Assembly (NCBI RefSeq): GCF_030323865.1
Contig: NZ_CP066362.1
Location: 2,666,001 to 2,730,000 of the forward strand
Direction of reading: 5' to 3'
From: Pseudarthrobacter defluvii
GTDB taxonomy: Bacteria > Actinomycetota > Actinomycetes > Actinomycetales > Micrococcaceae
DNA: 64,000 bases
The notes under the pieces were generated by a model. The model was not told where the DNA came from. It searched no databases and saw only the letters and a list, made by a program, of their open reading frames with translations. The position numbers and the translations under genes are program-made. Below are positions 44,161 to 53,881 of the stretch, piece by piece. How positions within the stretch are numbered: the first letter of the stretch is position 1; the number at the start of each line of letters is the position of its first letter.

Positions 44161-45588
44161 ATGGCTTCTTCCGAAGGAACGTCCCTGGTCTGGCTGCGCG
44201 ATGATTTGCGGTTGGACGATAACCCGGCCCTGTCCGAAGCGGCCGGCCGCGGTTTGCCGTTCACTGTCGTTTATATCCTGGATGAGCAGTCCCAGGGTGT
44301 GCGGCCCCTCGGCGGAGCCGCCCGGTGGTGGCTGCACCACTCCCTGGCCGCACTCTCCGCGGACCTCGAAAGCCGGGGATCACGCCTGGTACTTCGCCGT
44401 GGCCCTGCCGGAGAGGCCATCAGGACGCTGGCCACCCAGACGAAGGCGGACCACCTCTTTTGGAACCGCCGGTATGGGCAGCCGGAACGGACTATCGACG
44501 CCGACCTCAAGGAGTGGGCGGGCGGCCACGGGATGCAGGCGTCCAGCTACCAGGCGAACCTCCTCTTCGAGCCCTGGACCGTCAAGACCGGAGCGGGCGG
44601 ACCCTACAAGGTCTATTCGCCGTTCTGGCGGGCCTGCCTCGCATCACAGGACATCCGGAACCCCTTCGAGGCGCCGGACACCCTGCCGGAGCCTGCGCCA
44701 TCGGGACGCGGCCTCCCTGCCAGCGACACGCTCAGCAGCTGGAACCTCCTGCCCTCCTCCCCCGACTGGAGCGGCGGCCTGGCTGCCACCTGGCGGCCCG
44801 GTGAGACGGGTGCACAGCAGCGCCTGGAAGACTTCCTGGACGGGCCCATCGAGGATTACGGAACCGGCCGGAACCTGCCCGGCACCGAAGGCACCAGCAG
44901 GCTGTCACCGCACCTGCGGTTCGGGGAAGTCAGCCCGTTCCGCGTGTGGCGGGAGATCCGGCGCCGGCATCCGCACAACGTCCCTTCCGACGTCGGTACC
45001 TACCGGGCCGAGCTGGGCTGGCGGGAATTCAACTGGCACCTGCTCTACCACAACCCGGATTTAGCCACCCGCAACTTCCGCCCGGCCTTCGATAACTTCC
45101 AGTGGGCCCCCACCACCCGTGAAGAGCTTGCCGCCTGGCAGCAGGGCAACACGGGCTACCCGCTGGTGGATGCCGGGATGCGGCAGTTGTGGCAGACAGG
45201 CTGGATGCACAACCGGGTTCGGATGGCCGCCGCGTCGTTCCTGGTTAAGAACCTCCTCACCGACTGGCGGATCGGGGAGGAATGGTTCTGGGACACGCTG
45301 GTGGACGCGGACGCCGCCAACAACCCCGCCAACTGGCAGTGGGTGGCCGGGTCCGGGGCGGACGCCTCGCCCTACTACCGGATCTTCAATCCCGTCACGC
45401 AGAGCAAGAAGTTCGACGCCGGCGGCAGCTACCTGCGGACCTTCATCCCGGAGCTCCGGGACGTCGAGGGCAAGGGCATCCACGAGCCGTGGACGGTTGA
45501 AGCGGAAGGCTATCCCAAGCCGCTCGTGGACCTGGCCGAATCGCGGGAGCGGGCCCTGGACGCCTACCAGAAGATCAAAAGCGCCTGA
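44161..45588 (+). CDS. phr: Deoxyribodipyrimidine photolyase (cryptochrome/photolyase family)
   Basis: 475 residues from ATG 44161 (an upstream alternative has no support). The N-terminal antenna domain opens LVWLRDDLRLDDNPAL. The FAD-binding catalytic domain shows LSPHLRFGEVSP, WREFNWHLLY and the family signature around GYPLVDAGMRQLWQTGWMHNR, followed by VKNLLTDWRIGEEWFWDTLVD. It repairs UV-induced pyrimidine dimers with blue light. The catalytic-domain features indicate a class I-type enzyme; CPD versus (6-4) specificity is not resolved. The next gene is convergent 26 bases away. Confidence 0.93.
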   Translation: MASSEGTSLVWLRDDLRLDDNPALSEAAGRGLPFTVVYILDEQSQGVRPLGGAARWWLHHSLAALSADLESRGSRLVLRRGPAGEAIRTLATQTKADHLFWNRRYGQPERTIDADLKEWAGGHGMQASSYQANLLFEPWTVKTGAGGPYKVYSPFWRACLASQDIRNPFEAPDTLPEPAPSGRGLPASDTLSSWNLLPSSPDWSGGLAATWRPGETGAQQRLEDFLDGPIEDYGTGRNLPGTEGTSRLSPHLRFGEVSPFRVWREIRRRHPHNVPSDVGTYRAELGWREFNWHLLYHNPDLATRNFRPAFDNFQWAPTTREELAAWQQGNTGYPLVDAGMRQLWQTGWMHNRVRMAAASFLVKNLLTDWRIGEEWFWDTLVDADAANNPANWQWVAGSGADASPYYRIFNPVTQSKKFDAGGSYLRTFIPELRDVEGKGIHEPWTVEAEGYPKPLVDLAESRERALDAYQKIKSA

Positions 45589-45614
45589 CCAAGCACAAGG
45601 CAGCGCCGCAGCCT

Positions 45615-46547
45615 TTAGCGGCTGACCTTGCCCATCAGGGAGGCGATGGGCCGCAGGAAGATGGGGCGGGCGAGGAACCATGCGGCCACCATAACGGCGA
45701 CGGAGGCAAGGAACACCCAGAAGCCGAACCAGCCGTCGTCGTCGCTCCCTCCGTACATGTGGTTCAGGTTCCGCAGCGCGCCGGTGGTAAGCACCAGGAA
45801 GACGTGGACCACGATGAACGCCACGAAGTAGATCATGACCGGGAAGTGGACGGCACGGGCCCATTCGATGGGGAACGCCTTGTTCAGGCTGGCTGCCTTC
45901 CTGGGCCAGGCGCCGGACATCCGCAGGCCCGTGATGAACGCCAGCGGCGCCGCGATGAAAACGGTCACGAAGTAGGCCAGCAGCTGCAGCGCGTTGTAGT
46001 TGATCCAGCCGTCCTCAGTGGGCCAGTCCAGGGAGGCGTACTGCAGTGCGGCCGAGAGCGCGTTGGGGAAAATGTCCCAGCTGGTGGGAACGATGCGCAT
46101 CCATTGCCCTGTGGCGAACAGCAGGACGGCGAAGATGAGCCCGTTCAGGATCCAGAGCGCATCCAGAGTCAGGTGGAACCAGAGCTCAAGGCTGATCTTG
46201 GTGGGCGCGTTCCTTGTACGGATCAAGCCCTTGTTGTTCCTGGTCCAGTGGCCGCTGGGCCGCGTGGTGGTCCGCACCTGCCAGCCGGTGCGGATGATCA
46301 GGAGCAGGAAGAAAGCGTTGAGGAAGTGCTGCCACGCCAGCCAGGCCGGAAACCCTACAGGGGCGTCGCCCGGCAGTTTCGACTGGCCCGGGTAGTCGGC
46401 GACGAAGGAAGCCACCGCCGGCAGCCCCATGAGCAGTTTGGCGATCAGCACCACCAGGACCACGGCCACGAGGACGGCGGGAACCATCCAGTAAAGCCGG
46501 GACCGCTTGCCCGTCGCGGCGCCGGGCTTCTTCGTGGGTGTGGCCAT
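45615..46547 (-). CDS. Cytochrome b561/b6-domain membrane protein
   Basis: 310 residues with about six membrane helices. Candidate haem-ligand histidines are in AWQHFLNAF, LWFHLTLDAL, RAVHFPVM and VVHVFLVL. The fold resembles the membrane cytochrome b subunits of thiosulfate/formate reductases (Ni-Fe hydrogenase cytochrome b family). No partner molybdopterin or catalytic subunit is encoded beside it. A YedZ-like role is possible but not supported by context. GAGAGG lies 12 bases before ATG 46547. Confidence 0.8.
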   Translation of the reverse strand: MATPTKKPGAATGKRSRLYWMVPAVLVAVVLVVLIAKLLMGLPAVASFVADYPGQSKLPGDAPVGFPAWLAWQHFLNAFFLLLIIRTGWQVRTTTRPSGHWTRNNKGLIRTRNAPTKISLELWFHLTLDALWILNGLIFAVLLFATGQWMRIVPTSWDIFPNALSAALQYASLDWPTEDGWINYNALQLLAYFVTVFIAAPLAFITGLRMSGAWPRKAASLNKAFPIEWARAVHFPVMIYFVAFIVVHVFLVLTTGALRNLNHMYGGSDDDGWFGFWVFLASVAVMVAAWFLARPIFLRPIASLMGKVSR

Positions 46548-46642
46548 CGAACAACATACCTCTCAGGAAGGACTGGGGCTGCCCGCAGATCGCGGGGCCC
46601 TTCGAAAGAGAATACTAGGAACTGGGCGCATCCAAGGAAACG

Positions 46643-46680
46643 AAAAACCCCGGCCGGCGTAACTGCCGGTCGGGGCCTTT
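46643..46680 (-). terminator. Terminator of first initiator tRNA
   Basis: 11-bp stem (46648-46658 with 46665-46675, one G.U) and TTTTT on the minus strand after it. Confidence 0.85.
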
Positions 46681-46685
46681 ATAAG

Positions 46686-46759
46686 TTGCGGGGACAGGAT
46701 TTGAACCTGTGACCTCTGGGTTATGAGCCCAGCGAGCTACCGAACTGCTCCACCCCGCG
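46686..46759 (-). tRNA. Initiator tRNA-fMet (CAT)
   Basis: 74 bases, cloverleaf intact: acceptor arms CGCGGGG and CCCCGCA, D-loop with AGCAGTTCGGTAGCT, anticodon CAT in CTCATAA, and T-loop GGTTCAAATCC. Initiator marks: C1.A72 mismatch and three G-C pairs (GGG/CCC) in the anticodon stem. CCA is not encoded. Identical to the copy at 46952. Confidence 0.97.
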
Positions 46760-46910
46760 TCGCTTGATCAACATTACCCTACTTTTGCCGGCGCCCCGAC
46801 CACGCAGGCCCTAAGGCCCGTCCCCGGCGACGTAGCGTGGTCACGTCAGGTGCAGCTATGGCAAAGTTCGACGGCGGTGCTGCCGCGGCCGCCCGTGCCG
46901 GGCAAAGCAA

Positions 46911-46944
46911 AAGGCCCGGACACTGTTTCCAGTGTCCGGGCCTT
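46911..46944 (-). terminator. Terminator of second initiator tRNA
   Basis: 15-bp perfect stem (46911-46925 with 46930-46944), loop TTTC, followed by TTTTGC on the minus strand. It separates the two tRNA genes. Confidence 0.85.
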
Positions 46945-46951
46945 TCCTCAG

Positions 46952-47025
46952 TTGCGGGGACAGGATTTGAACCTGTGACCTCTGGGTTATGAGCCCAGCG
47001 AGCTACCGAACTGCTCCACCCCGCG
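46952..47025 (-). tRNA. Initiator tRNA-fMet (CAT), second copy
   Basis: Same 74-base sequence as 46686-46759, including the C1.A72 mismatch and GGG/CCC anticodon stem. The upstream flank differs, so each copy has its own promoter and terminator. Confidence 0.97.
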
Positions 47026-47092
47026 TCGCAAGAACTACTTTACCGGGAGGTGAACCCGAGGCCAAATCGGAGCGGCGTGACGTCCGTTACGC

Positions 47093-47134
47093 CAGCCCGG
47101 CACCCGCTCCCCCAAGGGCTCAAGTGCCGGGCTG
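47093..47134 (-). terminator. Terminator of the UPF0182 gene
   Basis: 11-bp stem (47093-47103 with 47124-47134), 20-base loop, 12 bases past the stop. Confidence 0.6.
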
Positions 47135-47145
47135 CCGCCGTCGTA

Positions 47146-50100
47146 CTACCGCCCCGCTGAGGCGGACGGTGCAGGCGTGGCCGAAGGCGAGGCGGATGCT
47201 GCGGGGGCCGGGTTGGCCTCAGGAGCAGTGGCCGGGATCTTAGCCTCGGCGTCCATGGCCTTCTTCAGCGCCGCCGCAACCTTCTTCTGCGCGTCACCAT
47301 AGGCAGCGAAGTCGCCGGCCGCAAGCGCGCTCTGGCCGGCCTGGATAGCCGAGTTCGCCTCATCCAGCGCCGCCTTCAGCTGGGCTTTCGCATCCGCCTC
47401 CGCCGGTGTGGTGGGCGCCGCCGGACCAGCCGGCGTCTGGCCGTTGTTGGCGGAGTCACCTGCGGCCGCCCCGGAATCCCCGCCAAAGAGCTGCTTGAGC
47501 GCGGCGTCCAGGGTAGGCGCGAAGCCCACCTTGTCACCAAAGGCCACCAGGACGCGCTGCAGCGTCGGGTAGGACGTCTCACCCGTCGACTTGAGGTAGA
47601 CCGGCTGCACGTAGAGGATGCCGCCGCCCACGGGCAGGGTCAGCAGGTTGCCGTTCAGGACGTCCGAGGCGCCCTGCCGCAGCAGGTTGAGCGCCTGGGA
47701 CACCGTGGGATCGGAGTTGAACTTGTTCTGCGCTTGCCCGGGACCGGGAACTTGAGTTTCCGGCGGGATCTGCAGGAGCCGCAGCTTGCCGTAGCCGTCC
47801 GCCTTCACGCCGGCCTGGTTGCCTGCGTCCGAGTCAGCGGCGAGGAAGCCGTACAGGACGTTGCGGGCGTTTCCGTTGACGATCTGCGGGATGAACGACG
47901 ACGTCAGCTGGAAGGCAGGCTTCTGCTGGTCCGGCATCTGCAGCGACATGTAGAACGGCGGCTGCTTCACGTCCGTGCTCACGGTGGGATCGGCAGGCGT
48001 GCTCCACGCGTCGTTGTTCTTGTAGAAGCTGGTGGGATCTGTCACGTGGTACTGCCCCAGCAGTTCACGCTGGACCTTGAACAGGTCCTCCGGGTACCGG
48101 ACGTGGCTCATCAGGGCGCCGGACATCTCTGAATACGGCTTCAGCGTTGAGGGGAAGACCTTCTGCCAGGCCTTCAGGACAGGATCCGTATCGTCCCAGG
48201 CATACAGGGTGACCGAACCGTCATAGGCGTCCACCGTTGCCTTCACCGAGTTGCGGATGTAGTTCACCGTGCTGTTGGGCAGGGCCACGGCACGGCCGGA
48301 GCTCGTCTGCGAATCAGCGGTGGCATCCGACAATGACTTCTGCTGCGAGTATGGGAAGTACTGGCTGGTGGTGTAGCCGTCCACGATCCACTTGACCCGG
48401 CCGTCCACCACCGCCGGATACGCACCGCCGTCAACCGTCAGGTAGGGGGCCACCTTCTGGACCCGTTCGCGCGGGCTGCGGTCATAGAGGATCTGGGACT
48501 GCGGGTTCACGCCGTCCGACAGCAGCAGGTCCGAGGACTGGAACTTGATGGCGTAGAGGATCTTGTTAAAGAACGAGCCCACGTTCGGGCCGCCGTTGCC
48601 CTTGAAGGTGTACTGGGTCTCCCCCTCCCCTTCCTTGCCGGAGGGCCGGTCCTGCTCACGGGGCGTGGCGCCGTCGGGGGCGCCCACGATGGAGTATTCG
48701 GGTGAGGACTCGCCGAAGTAGATCCTGGGTTCGTAGGTGCTGTCGTTGCCCAGCACGCCTGTTGACGGAATGCCGGACTGCAGGAATTCAGGTTTGCCAT
48801 CAGCCGTGAACTTGTTGCCCTTGGCGGCCACCACTCCATAGCCGTGGGTGTACACCACGTGCTGGTTGAGCCAGCCCTGCTGGTTGGTCTGTACGTTGGT
48901 GGGGTTCAGTTCCCGGACCGCGATCACGGTGTCCTGGATCTTGCCGTCCACCTCGTAACGGTCCACGTTGAGGGCCTTGGGGAACTGGTAGTACGGGCGG
49001 TACTGTTCCAGCTGCGCAAAAGCATCCGAAATCAGGTTCGGGTCCAGGAGGCGGATGTTGGCTGTCGTCTGGGCATCGGGGGCCAGGGCCCCGGTGTTGG
49101 CCGTATTGGTGGCGTCGTAACGGGTTTCCTGGATGCCGTCCAGGCCGTAGGCCTTGCGCGTGTTATCGATGTTGCGCTTGATGTACTCGCTTTCCAGCGT
49201 CTGCTCGGATGGGCGGACCTGGAACTGCTGGATGACCCACGGATAGACACCGCCGGCCAGGATGGAAGTGATGATCAGCATGGCAGTGCCGATCACCGGC
49301 AAGCGCCAGCGGCCGATGACGGCAGCCACGATGAACAGGATGGCCACCAGGACCGCGGCCGCCGCGAGGATGGCCTTGGTGGGGATAACGGCGTTGACAT
49401 CCGTGTAAAGGGCACCGGCCCAGCGGCCGCCGTTGCTCTGCACCGAAGAGTAGCGGTCCAGCCAGAAGTTGACGCCCAGGAGCACCAGGAAAGCGGCGCC
49501 CGTGACGGCGATGTGGATCTGCGCGGCCCGGCTGGTGAACACGCCGCGCTCCATCAGCCGGATGCTGCCGTAGAGGTAGTGGGTGAGGATGCCGGCGATG
49601 CCCGCTATCACCACCACGCTGATCAGGAATCCGGTCACAAACCCAAGGAACGGCAGGGTCATCAGGTAGAAGCTGATGTCCATGTTGAACTGCGGATCGG
49701 TCTGGCCAAAGCCCACCTGGTTGAAGAACAGCAGGACTTTCTGCCACTGGCTGGCGGCTGCGCTGCCGGCAAACAAGCCAAACAGGACCGGCAGGCCAAC
49801 CATGACAATCCTGCGGACAGGCTCCAGCTGTGCCTGGTAACGGTTGAGGTTGTCCCGCACCTCCGAGTCAGGCGCGTAAACGGGCCGGGCGTTGTAGGCA
49901 ATCCGGATCGAGAAGAAGACGGCCGCGAACATAATGGCGAAGCCGGCCGCGAATGTTGCGATCTTGGCGAGGTTCTCGGTAATGAAGACCTCGACGAAGC
50001 CCAGCTGCCGGTACCAGAGGACGTCGGTCCAGACGTTGGCGAAGAAGATGAACCCCACCACCACCAGGGCGACGACGATCAAGGTGGGCGTCAGGGCGCC

Positions 50101-50151
50101 GCGTCGTGAAGGGGGCCTGCCTGTGGACATGGTGCTGGCGGGACGGGACAA
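47146..50151 (-). CDS. UPF0182 family membrane protein
   Basis: 1001 residues. The N-terminal third holds about seven membrane helices; the [14 protein letters not shown] segment and [19 protein letters not shown] are family hallmarks. The large extracytoplasmic C-terminal domain contains [23 protein letters not shown] and [11 protein letters not shown] Pro/Ala/Ser tail of about 120 residues ends it. The family (COG1615) has no known activity. TTG 50151 has GAGG upstream; ATG 50130 is an alternative with no ribosome site. Adjacent to the YlbL-like protease, as with M. tuberculosis Rv3193c-Rv3194c. Confidence 0.9.
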   Translation of the reverse strand: MSRPASTMSTGRPPSRRGALTPTLIVVALVVVGFIFFANVWTDVLWYRQLGFVEVFITENLAKIATFAAGFAIMFAAVFFSIRIAYNARPVYAPDSEVRDNLNRYQAQLEPVRRIVMVGLPVLFGLFAGSAAASQWQKVLLFFNQVGFGQTDPQFNMDISFYLMTLPFLGFVTGFLISVVVIAGIAGILTHYLYGSIRLMERGVFTSRAAQIHIAVTGAAFLVLLGVNFWLDRYSSVQSNGGRWAGALYTDVNAVIPTKAILAAAAVLVAILFIVAAVIGRWRLPVIGTAMLIITSILAGGVYPWVIQQFQVRPSEQTLESEYIKRNIDNTRKAYGLDGIQETRYDATNTANTGALAPDAQTTANIRLLDPNLISDAFAQLEQYRPYYQFPKALNVDRYEVDGKIQDTVIAVRELNPTNVQTNQQGWLNQHVVYTHGYGVVAAKGNKFTADGKPEFLQSGIPSTGVLGNDSTYEPRIYFGESSPEYSIVGAPDGATPREQDRPSGKEGEGETQYTFKGNGGPNVGSFFNKILYAIKFQSSDLLLSDGVNPQSQILYDRSPRERVQKVAPYLTVDGGAYPAVVDGRVKWIVDGYTTSQYFPYSQQKSLSDATADSQTSSGRAVALPNSTVNYIRNSVKATVDAYDGSVTLYAWDDTDPVLKAWQKVFPSTLKPYSEMSGALMSHVRYPEDLFKVQRELLGQYHVTDPTSFYKNNDAWSTPADPTVSTDVKQPPFYMSLQMPDQQKPAFQLTSSFIPQIVNGNARNVLYGFLAADSDAGNQAGVKADGYGKLRLLQIPPETQVPGPGQAQNKFNSDPTVSQALNLLRQGASDVLNGNLLTLPVGGGILYVQPVYLKSTGETSYPTLQRVLVAFGDKVGFAPTLDAALKQLFGGDSGAAAGDSANNGQTPAGPAAPTTPAEADAKAQLKAALDEANSAIQAGQSALAAGDFAAYGDAQKKVAAALKKAMDAEAKIPATAPEANPAPAASASPSATPAPSASAGR

Positions 50152-50309
50152 ACTGGGTACCTCATAGCTGGTCGTCGAGATTCGAAGCGTGCGAGCGACG
50201 TACGGTACCGGTCAAACGGCTGGTTTCGTCCGTCATCTGTGCCACGAGTGGCGGTGGAGCTTAGTTCCTGTCGAGTCTAGTTGGGCTCAGTCTAGTGCTG
50301 GCGCCGGTG

Positions 50310-51521
50310 CTATTTGCCGGTGCAGGACGGAAGTGCGGAGGTGTCCTGCCCGCTTCCCGCCAGCTCCACCGCGTGCCGGGCCCCGGCGAGGTTCTCCACC
50401 CGGACCACCTGGAGTCCGTCGGGAACGTGGCCGGCAACCTCGTCACAGTTGGCGGCGGGCGCCAGGAAGAGGGTGGCCCCGGCGGAGCGCGCCCCCCGCA
50501 TCTTCTGGCCGATGCCACCGATGGGGCCCACCGCTCCGTCCGGGGATATGGTGCCCGTGCCGGCGATGTGCTTGCCGCCCGTGAGGTCGCCCGGCGTGAC
50601 GGTGTCGATAATGCCCAGCGAGAACATGAGGCCTGCGCTGGGCCCGCCCACCTTGTCCAGCGAGATTTGCACCTGGAACGGGAAAGTGAAGAGATATTTC
50701 AACATGACACCTAGGATGAAGCGGCCCTGGCCATTGTCCTTGGGGGTGATCTGGACCGTGACAGGCTGGCCCGCCCGCTCAACTGTCACCGTTGCCGGCG
50801 CTCCCTTGCCCGCGGCCAGCTCATCCTGGACAACGGACAGTGAGGTGATGTCCTTGCCATTGATGGCCTTGAGGATGTCCCCCTGCTGGATCTTTCCTGC
50901 CGACGCCGAGTCCTTGGACAGGTCCGCGGCCTGGAGCTGCTGGCCGAACGGGATCTTGAGTTCGTTCAGTGCGGAGGCCACGGCGTTCTCCTGCGACGTG
51001 GCCATGGCCACCGCGCTCTGTTCCTGGGCCTCTTCCTTGGTGGTGCCGGTCGGATAGATCAACTCCACCGGGTATACGGCCTTGGAGCCGTCCAGCCAGG
51101 CGGAGAAGGCGTCGAGGATGCTGACGGAGCCCGTGGGGCCGCCGTCGACGTACACCGTGGTCAGATCGAGGCTCCCGGCAGCGGGATAGGTTTCATGGCC
51201 GCTGACATTGATCACCGGATGGCCCTGGCTCTCCCCCAGGGTGTTGTAGGTGGGCCCGGGAGACTCGATGACATAGGGCACTGGAACGGTACCCACGGCA
51301 ATCCCCAACCCCAACGCCGCCAGCCCGGCAACCATCATGGTGGAAAGCCGCCTGCGGGGCTGCCCGCCGTCGTAATCCCCGGAGCCGCCTCCGGCGCCCT
51401 CGGTGCCGCTTCCACCAGTGCTTTCCGGTGGACCGCCGGCGCCCACAGGCGCGGGAGTGGAAAAGGGGGAAACGTCGGGAACGTGGTCCTCGGAGGGATG
51501 TCCGCCACGGGTTGTAGTCAC
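50310..51521 (-). CDS. YlbL-like PDZ/Lon-type serine protease
   Basis: 403 residues. A low-complexity N-terminus (1-55), one TM (61-80), an extracytoplasmic domain, a PDZ domain (about 186-262), and a Lon-type (S16) catalytic domain. The Ser-Lys dyad is visible: Ser295 in GGPSAGLMF and Lys340 in IGGIGQKMRG. In Bacillus YlbL acts in DNA-damage recovery by degrading a division inhibitor; whether that holds here is unknown. GTG 51521 has TAGTGT six bases upstream and no ribosome site. Two cysteines at the C-terminus (ANCDEV, PSCTGK) may pair. Confidence 0.9.
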   Translation of the reverse strand: MTTTRGGHPSEDHVPDVSPFSTPAPVGAGGPPESTGGSGTEGAGGGSGDYDGGQPRRRLSTMMVAGLAALGLGIAVGTVPVPYVIESPGPTYNTLGESQGHPVINVSGHETYPAAGSLDLTTVYVDGGPTGSVSILDAFSAWLDGSKAVYPVELIYPTGTTKEEAQEQSAVAMATSQENAVASALNELKIPFGQQLQAADLSKDSASAGKIQQGDILKAINGKDITSLSVVQDELAAGKGAPATVTVERAGQPVTVQITPKDNGQGRFILGVMLKYLFTFPFQVQISLDKVGGPSAGLMFSLGIIDTVTPGDLTGGKHIAGTGTISPDGAVGPIGGIGQKMRGARSAGATLFLAPAANCDEVAGHVPDGLQVVRVENLAGARHAVELAGSGQDTSALPSCTGK

Positions 51522-51527
51522 CCCCCA

Positions 51528-51533
51528 ACACTA
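51528..51533 (-). promoter_or_regulatory. Candidate leaderless -10 (TAGTGT)
   Basis: Hexamer ending six bases before GTG 51521 of the YlbL-like gene. The gap is TGGGGG. Confidence 0.45.
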
Positions 51534-51657
51534 CGCGGTGACGGCGCGGCGGGGGCGCTTTGCCTAGAGCGAACGACGGCGGCGGACGGCAGACAGCCGA
51601 CCCCCGCCGGGGTACCGTGAAGGTTGATCAACAGTCACACCATCGATCGGCGGGACC

Positions 51658-53106
51658 ATGACCTCCAACCCACTCAATCCGTCCAACGGCGACGACAATC
51701 CGAAGGATCCGTTGACCGAAATGCTGCAGAATCTGATGGGCGGCAAGGGGATGGAAAACTTCGACCCCGCCGAACTCGCCAAGGCTGCAGGCCTCCCGGA
51801 CGACCCCAACCTGCTGGCACAGATGTTCTCCCAGGTGCAGGCGATGATGAGCGCCCCGTCCGAGGGCCCCGTCAACTGGACCCTGGCCCACGACAATGCC
51901 CGGCGCGTAGCCGCAAGCAGCTCTGACCCGTCGGTCACTGCGCAGCAGTCGCGGGACGTCGACGAAGCCCTCCGCCTCGCAGAGCTGTGGCTGGACCCCG
52001 TCACCGACCTGCCCTCCACCGGCCTGATCGGCAAAGCCTGGTCGCGCGCCGAGTGGGTGGAGGCCACGCTGGGGACCTGGAAGCGGCTCACTGAGCCCGT
52101 GGCCAACAGCATCGCCAACGCCCTGTCCTCCGCCATGACGGAGCAGATGCCCGAGGAAATGAAAGCCATGATGGGCGGGGCCTCGTCCATGCTGCAGAAC
52201 ATGGGCGGCGCGATCTTCGGCATGCAGCTGGGGCAGGCCATCGGTGCCCTTTCCCAGGACGTGGTGAGCTCCACTGACATCGGCGTGCCGCTCGCCGACC
52301 TGGAAATGGCGCTCCTGCCCACCAATGTTGCGGCGTTCGGTGCAGGCCTGTCCCTGCCCGAAAACGACATCCGGCTGTTCCTTGCCGTGCGGGAAGCCGC
52401 GCACGCGCGCCTCTTCGTACAGGTTCCGTGGCTGCGCGGACACCTGCTGGGCGCCATCGAGGCATACGCCCGGGGCATCCACATCGACACCTCACGCATC
52501 GAGGAGCTTGCCCGCGACCTGGACCCCAGCAACCCCGAGGGCATCCAGGAGGCCCTGTCCCAGGGTGTCTTCATGCCGCAGCGGACCCCCGCCCAGGAAC
52601 AGGCGCTAAAGAAGCTCGAGACGGCGCTGGCCCTGGTGGAAGGTTGGGTGGACGAACTCACCGCTGCTGCCACCGAGAAGGTCCTGCCGTCCGCCGGCGC
52701 GCTGCGCGAAACAGTGCGCCGCCGGCGGGCAACCGGCGGCCCCGCCGAACACGCCTTCGCTTCCCTGGTGGGACTCGAGCTGCGGCCGCGCAGGCTCCGC
52801 GACGCCGCCACCCTGTGGGCCAGCCTGAAGGAAGAGCGCGGCATCGAAGGCCGTGACGCCATCTGGCACCACCCCGACCTGCTGCCCACCGCCGAGGACC
52901 TGGATGACCCGAAGGGCTTCAGCTCACGCCGCAAGCTCGCCGAAGCCAGCGACAGCGAAGTGGATGATGCCCTGCAGAAGCTGCTCAGCGGCGGATTCGA
53001 GGACACCGCCGAAGCCGACAGCTCCGAGGGTGGGGACGGGGACGCCGGGGGCAAGGACTCGCGGGGCAAGGACGACGACGGCGGAACCGACCAGCCCAGG
53101 GGCTGA
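51658..53106 (+). CDS. DUF2342 zincin-like metalloprotease
   Basis: 482 residues. The Zincin_2 (DUF2342) fold shows GAIFGMQLGQAIGALSQDV, PTNVAAFGAGL and the active-site helix REAAHARLF (R245, E246, H249), with H262 in WLRGHLL as a further possible ligand. So the first His of a classical HExxH is an Arg here, as in much of this family. Its C-terminus is acidic and disordered (SDSEVDDAL ... GTDQPRG). GGCGGG lies before ATG 51658. Equivalent to M. tuberculosis Rv3195. Substrate unknown. Confidence 0.85.
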   Translation: MTSNPLNPSNGDDNPKDPLTEMLQNLMGGKGMENFDPAELAKAAGLPDDPNLLAQMFSQVQAMMSAPSEGPVNWTLAHDNARRVAASSSDPSVTAQQSRDVDEALRLAELWLDPVTDLPSTGLIGKAWSRAEWVEATLGTWKRLTEPVANSIANALSSAMTEQMPEEMKAMMGGASSMLQNMGGAIFGMQLGQAIGALSQDVVSSTDIGVPLADLEMALLPTNVAAFGAGLSLPENDIRLFLAVREAAHARLFVQVPWLRGHLLGAIEAYARGIHIDTSRIEELARDLDPSNPEGIQEALSQGVFMPQRTPAQEQALKKLETALALVEGWVDELTAAATEKVLPSAGALRETVRRRRATGGPAEHAFASLVGLELRPRRLRDAATLWASLKEERGIEGRDAIWHHPDLLPTAEDLDDPKGFSSRRKLAEASDSEVDDALQKLLSGGFEDTAEADSSEGGDGDAGGKDSRGKDDDGGTDQPRG

Positions 53107-53113
53107 CACTTAG

Positions 53114-53143
53114 CCGGCGGGCCAGGAATTCCTGGCCCGCCGG
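53114..53143. terminator. Bidirectional palindromic terminator
   Basis: Perfect 30-base palindrome whose halves give a 13-bp stem (53114-53126 with 53131-53143) around AATT. Between convergent DUF2342 and YgjP-like genes. Confidence 0.8.
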
Positions 53144-53188
53144 GGTGTTTAACCCGCCGGAACAAAGGCCGGATTCCCCGGGAAGGGC

Positions 53189-53881
53189 CTAGTCCGCGTC
53201 TGCCAACCAGTCTCCCTGCAGCTGCCCGGTGTCTGTCTGGCTCCCTGCCGCATCTTGCTTCAGGCCCTGGTGTGCCAGCCCCCGGGACGTGGCATACGAG
53301 ACACCCTCGAGGAATGCCTTGGCCCGCCGGGTCTCCGGATACGCCTCCAGCAACTTCCAGAACGCCGCGCTGTGGGAGGCCACCAGGAGGTGGGCCAGTT
53401 CGTGGAGCAGGACGTAGTCGATGACCCACTGCGGCATGGGCCGCAGCTTGTCCGACAGCCGGATGGTTCCATCGGCCGGGGTGGCAGAACCCCACCGGGA
53501 GTTCTGGTTGCCCACCCACCTGACGGCGGAAGGACGTGACCGGCCGCCAAGATACTTGGCGGACAGCTGTGCCGCATGGGCTGCAAGGGCCTCATCGGTG
53601 GCAGGACGCCGCCGGCCGGATGCTGCCCGCCGCTCCCCCTGCCTGTGCAGTTTTTCCAGCATGCGCTGGACCCACTCCCGCTCCTGCGCAGCAGTGAACC
53701 GGGCCGGGATGGCAACCACCGCCGTCCCGTCTTCCCAAAACGCAGCTACCGTGCGGGTACGCCGGGCAGACCGCCGCACCTCCACGGGGAAACCGTCGGC
53801 AGTGGCCAAGGCCGCGGCCGGCTGGGGCGCTGCCCGCCGGGCGGGTGCCTGCCGGGAACTGCTGCTGGGGCTGCGCCTCAC
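53189..53881 (-). CDS. YgjP-like zinc metallopeptidase (M48/WLM type)
   Basis: 230 residues. The zinc site HELAH is at 160-164, with a third ligand probably H170 in HSAAFWKLLEAYP. An N-terminal unique region (about 1-30) is Ala/Pro/Arg-rich. VGNQNSRWGSATPADGTIRLS is the family core. The YgjP (DUF45) proteins are widespread with unknown targets. GTG 53881 overlaps the uvrD2 stop (GTGA), so it is co-translated with the helicase. Confidence 0.85.
   Translation of the reverse strand: MRRSPSSSSRQAPARRAAPQPAAALATADGFPVEVRRSARRTRTVAAFWEDGTAVVAIPARFTAAQEREWVQRMLEKLHRQGERRAASGRRRPATDEALAAHAAQLSAKYLGGRSRPSAVRWVGNQNSRWGSATPADGTIRLSDKLRPMPQWVIDYVLLHELAHLLVASHSAAFWKLLEAYPETRRAKAFLEGVSYATSRGLAHQGLKQDAAGSQTDTGQLQGDWLADAD

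Noticed and set aside
51564..53519. Long minus-strand open frame opposite the DUF2342 gene (about 651 codons)
   Set aside because: Ser/Arg-rich product with no domain, produced by GC-skewed codon use of the real gene on the plus strand.
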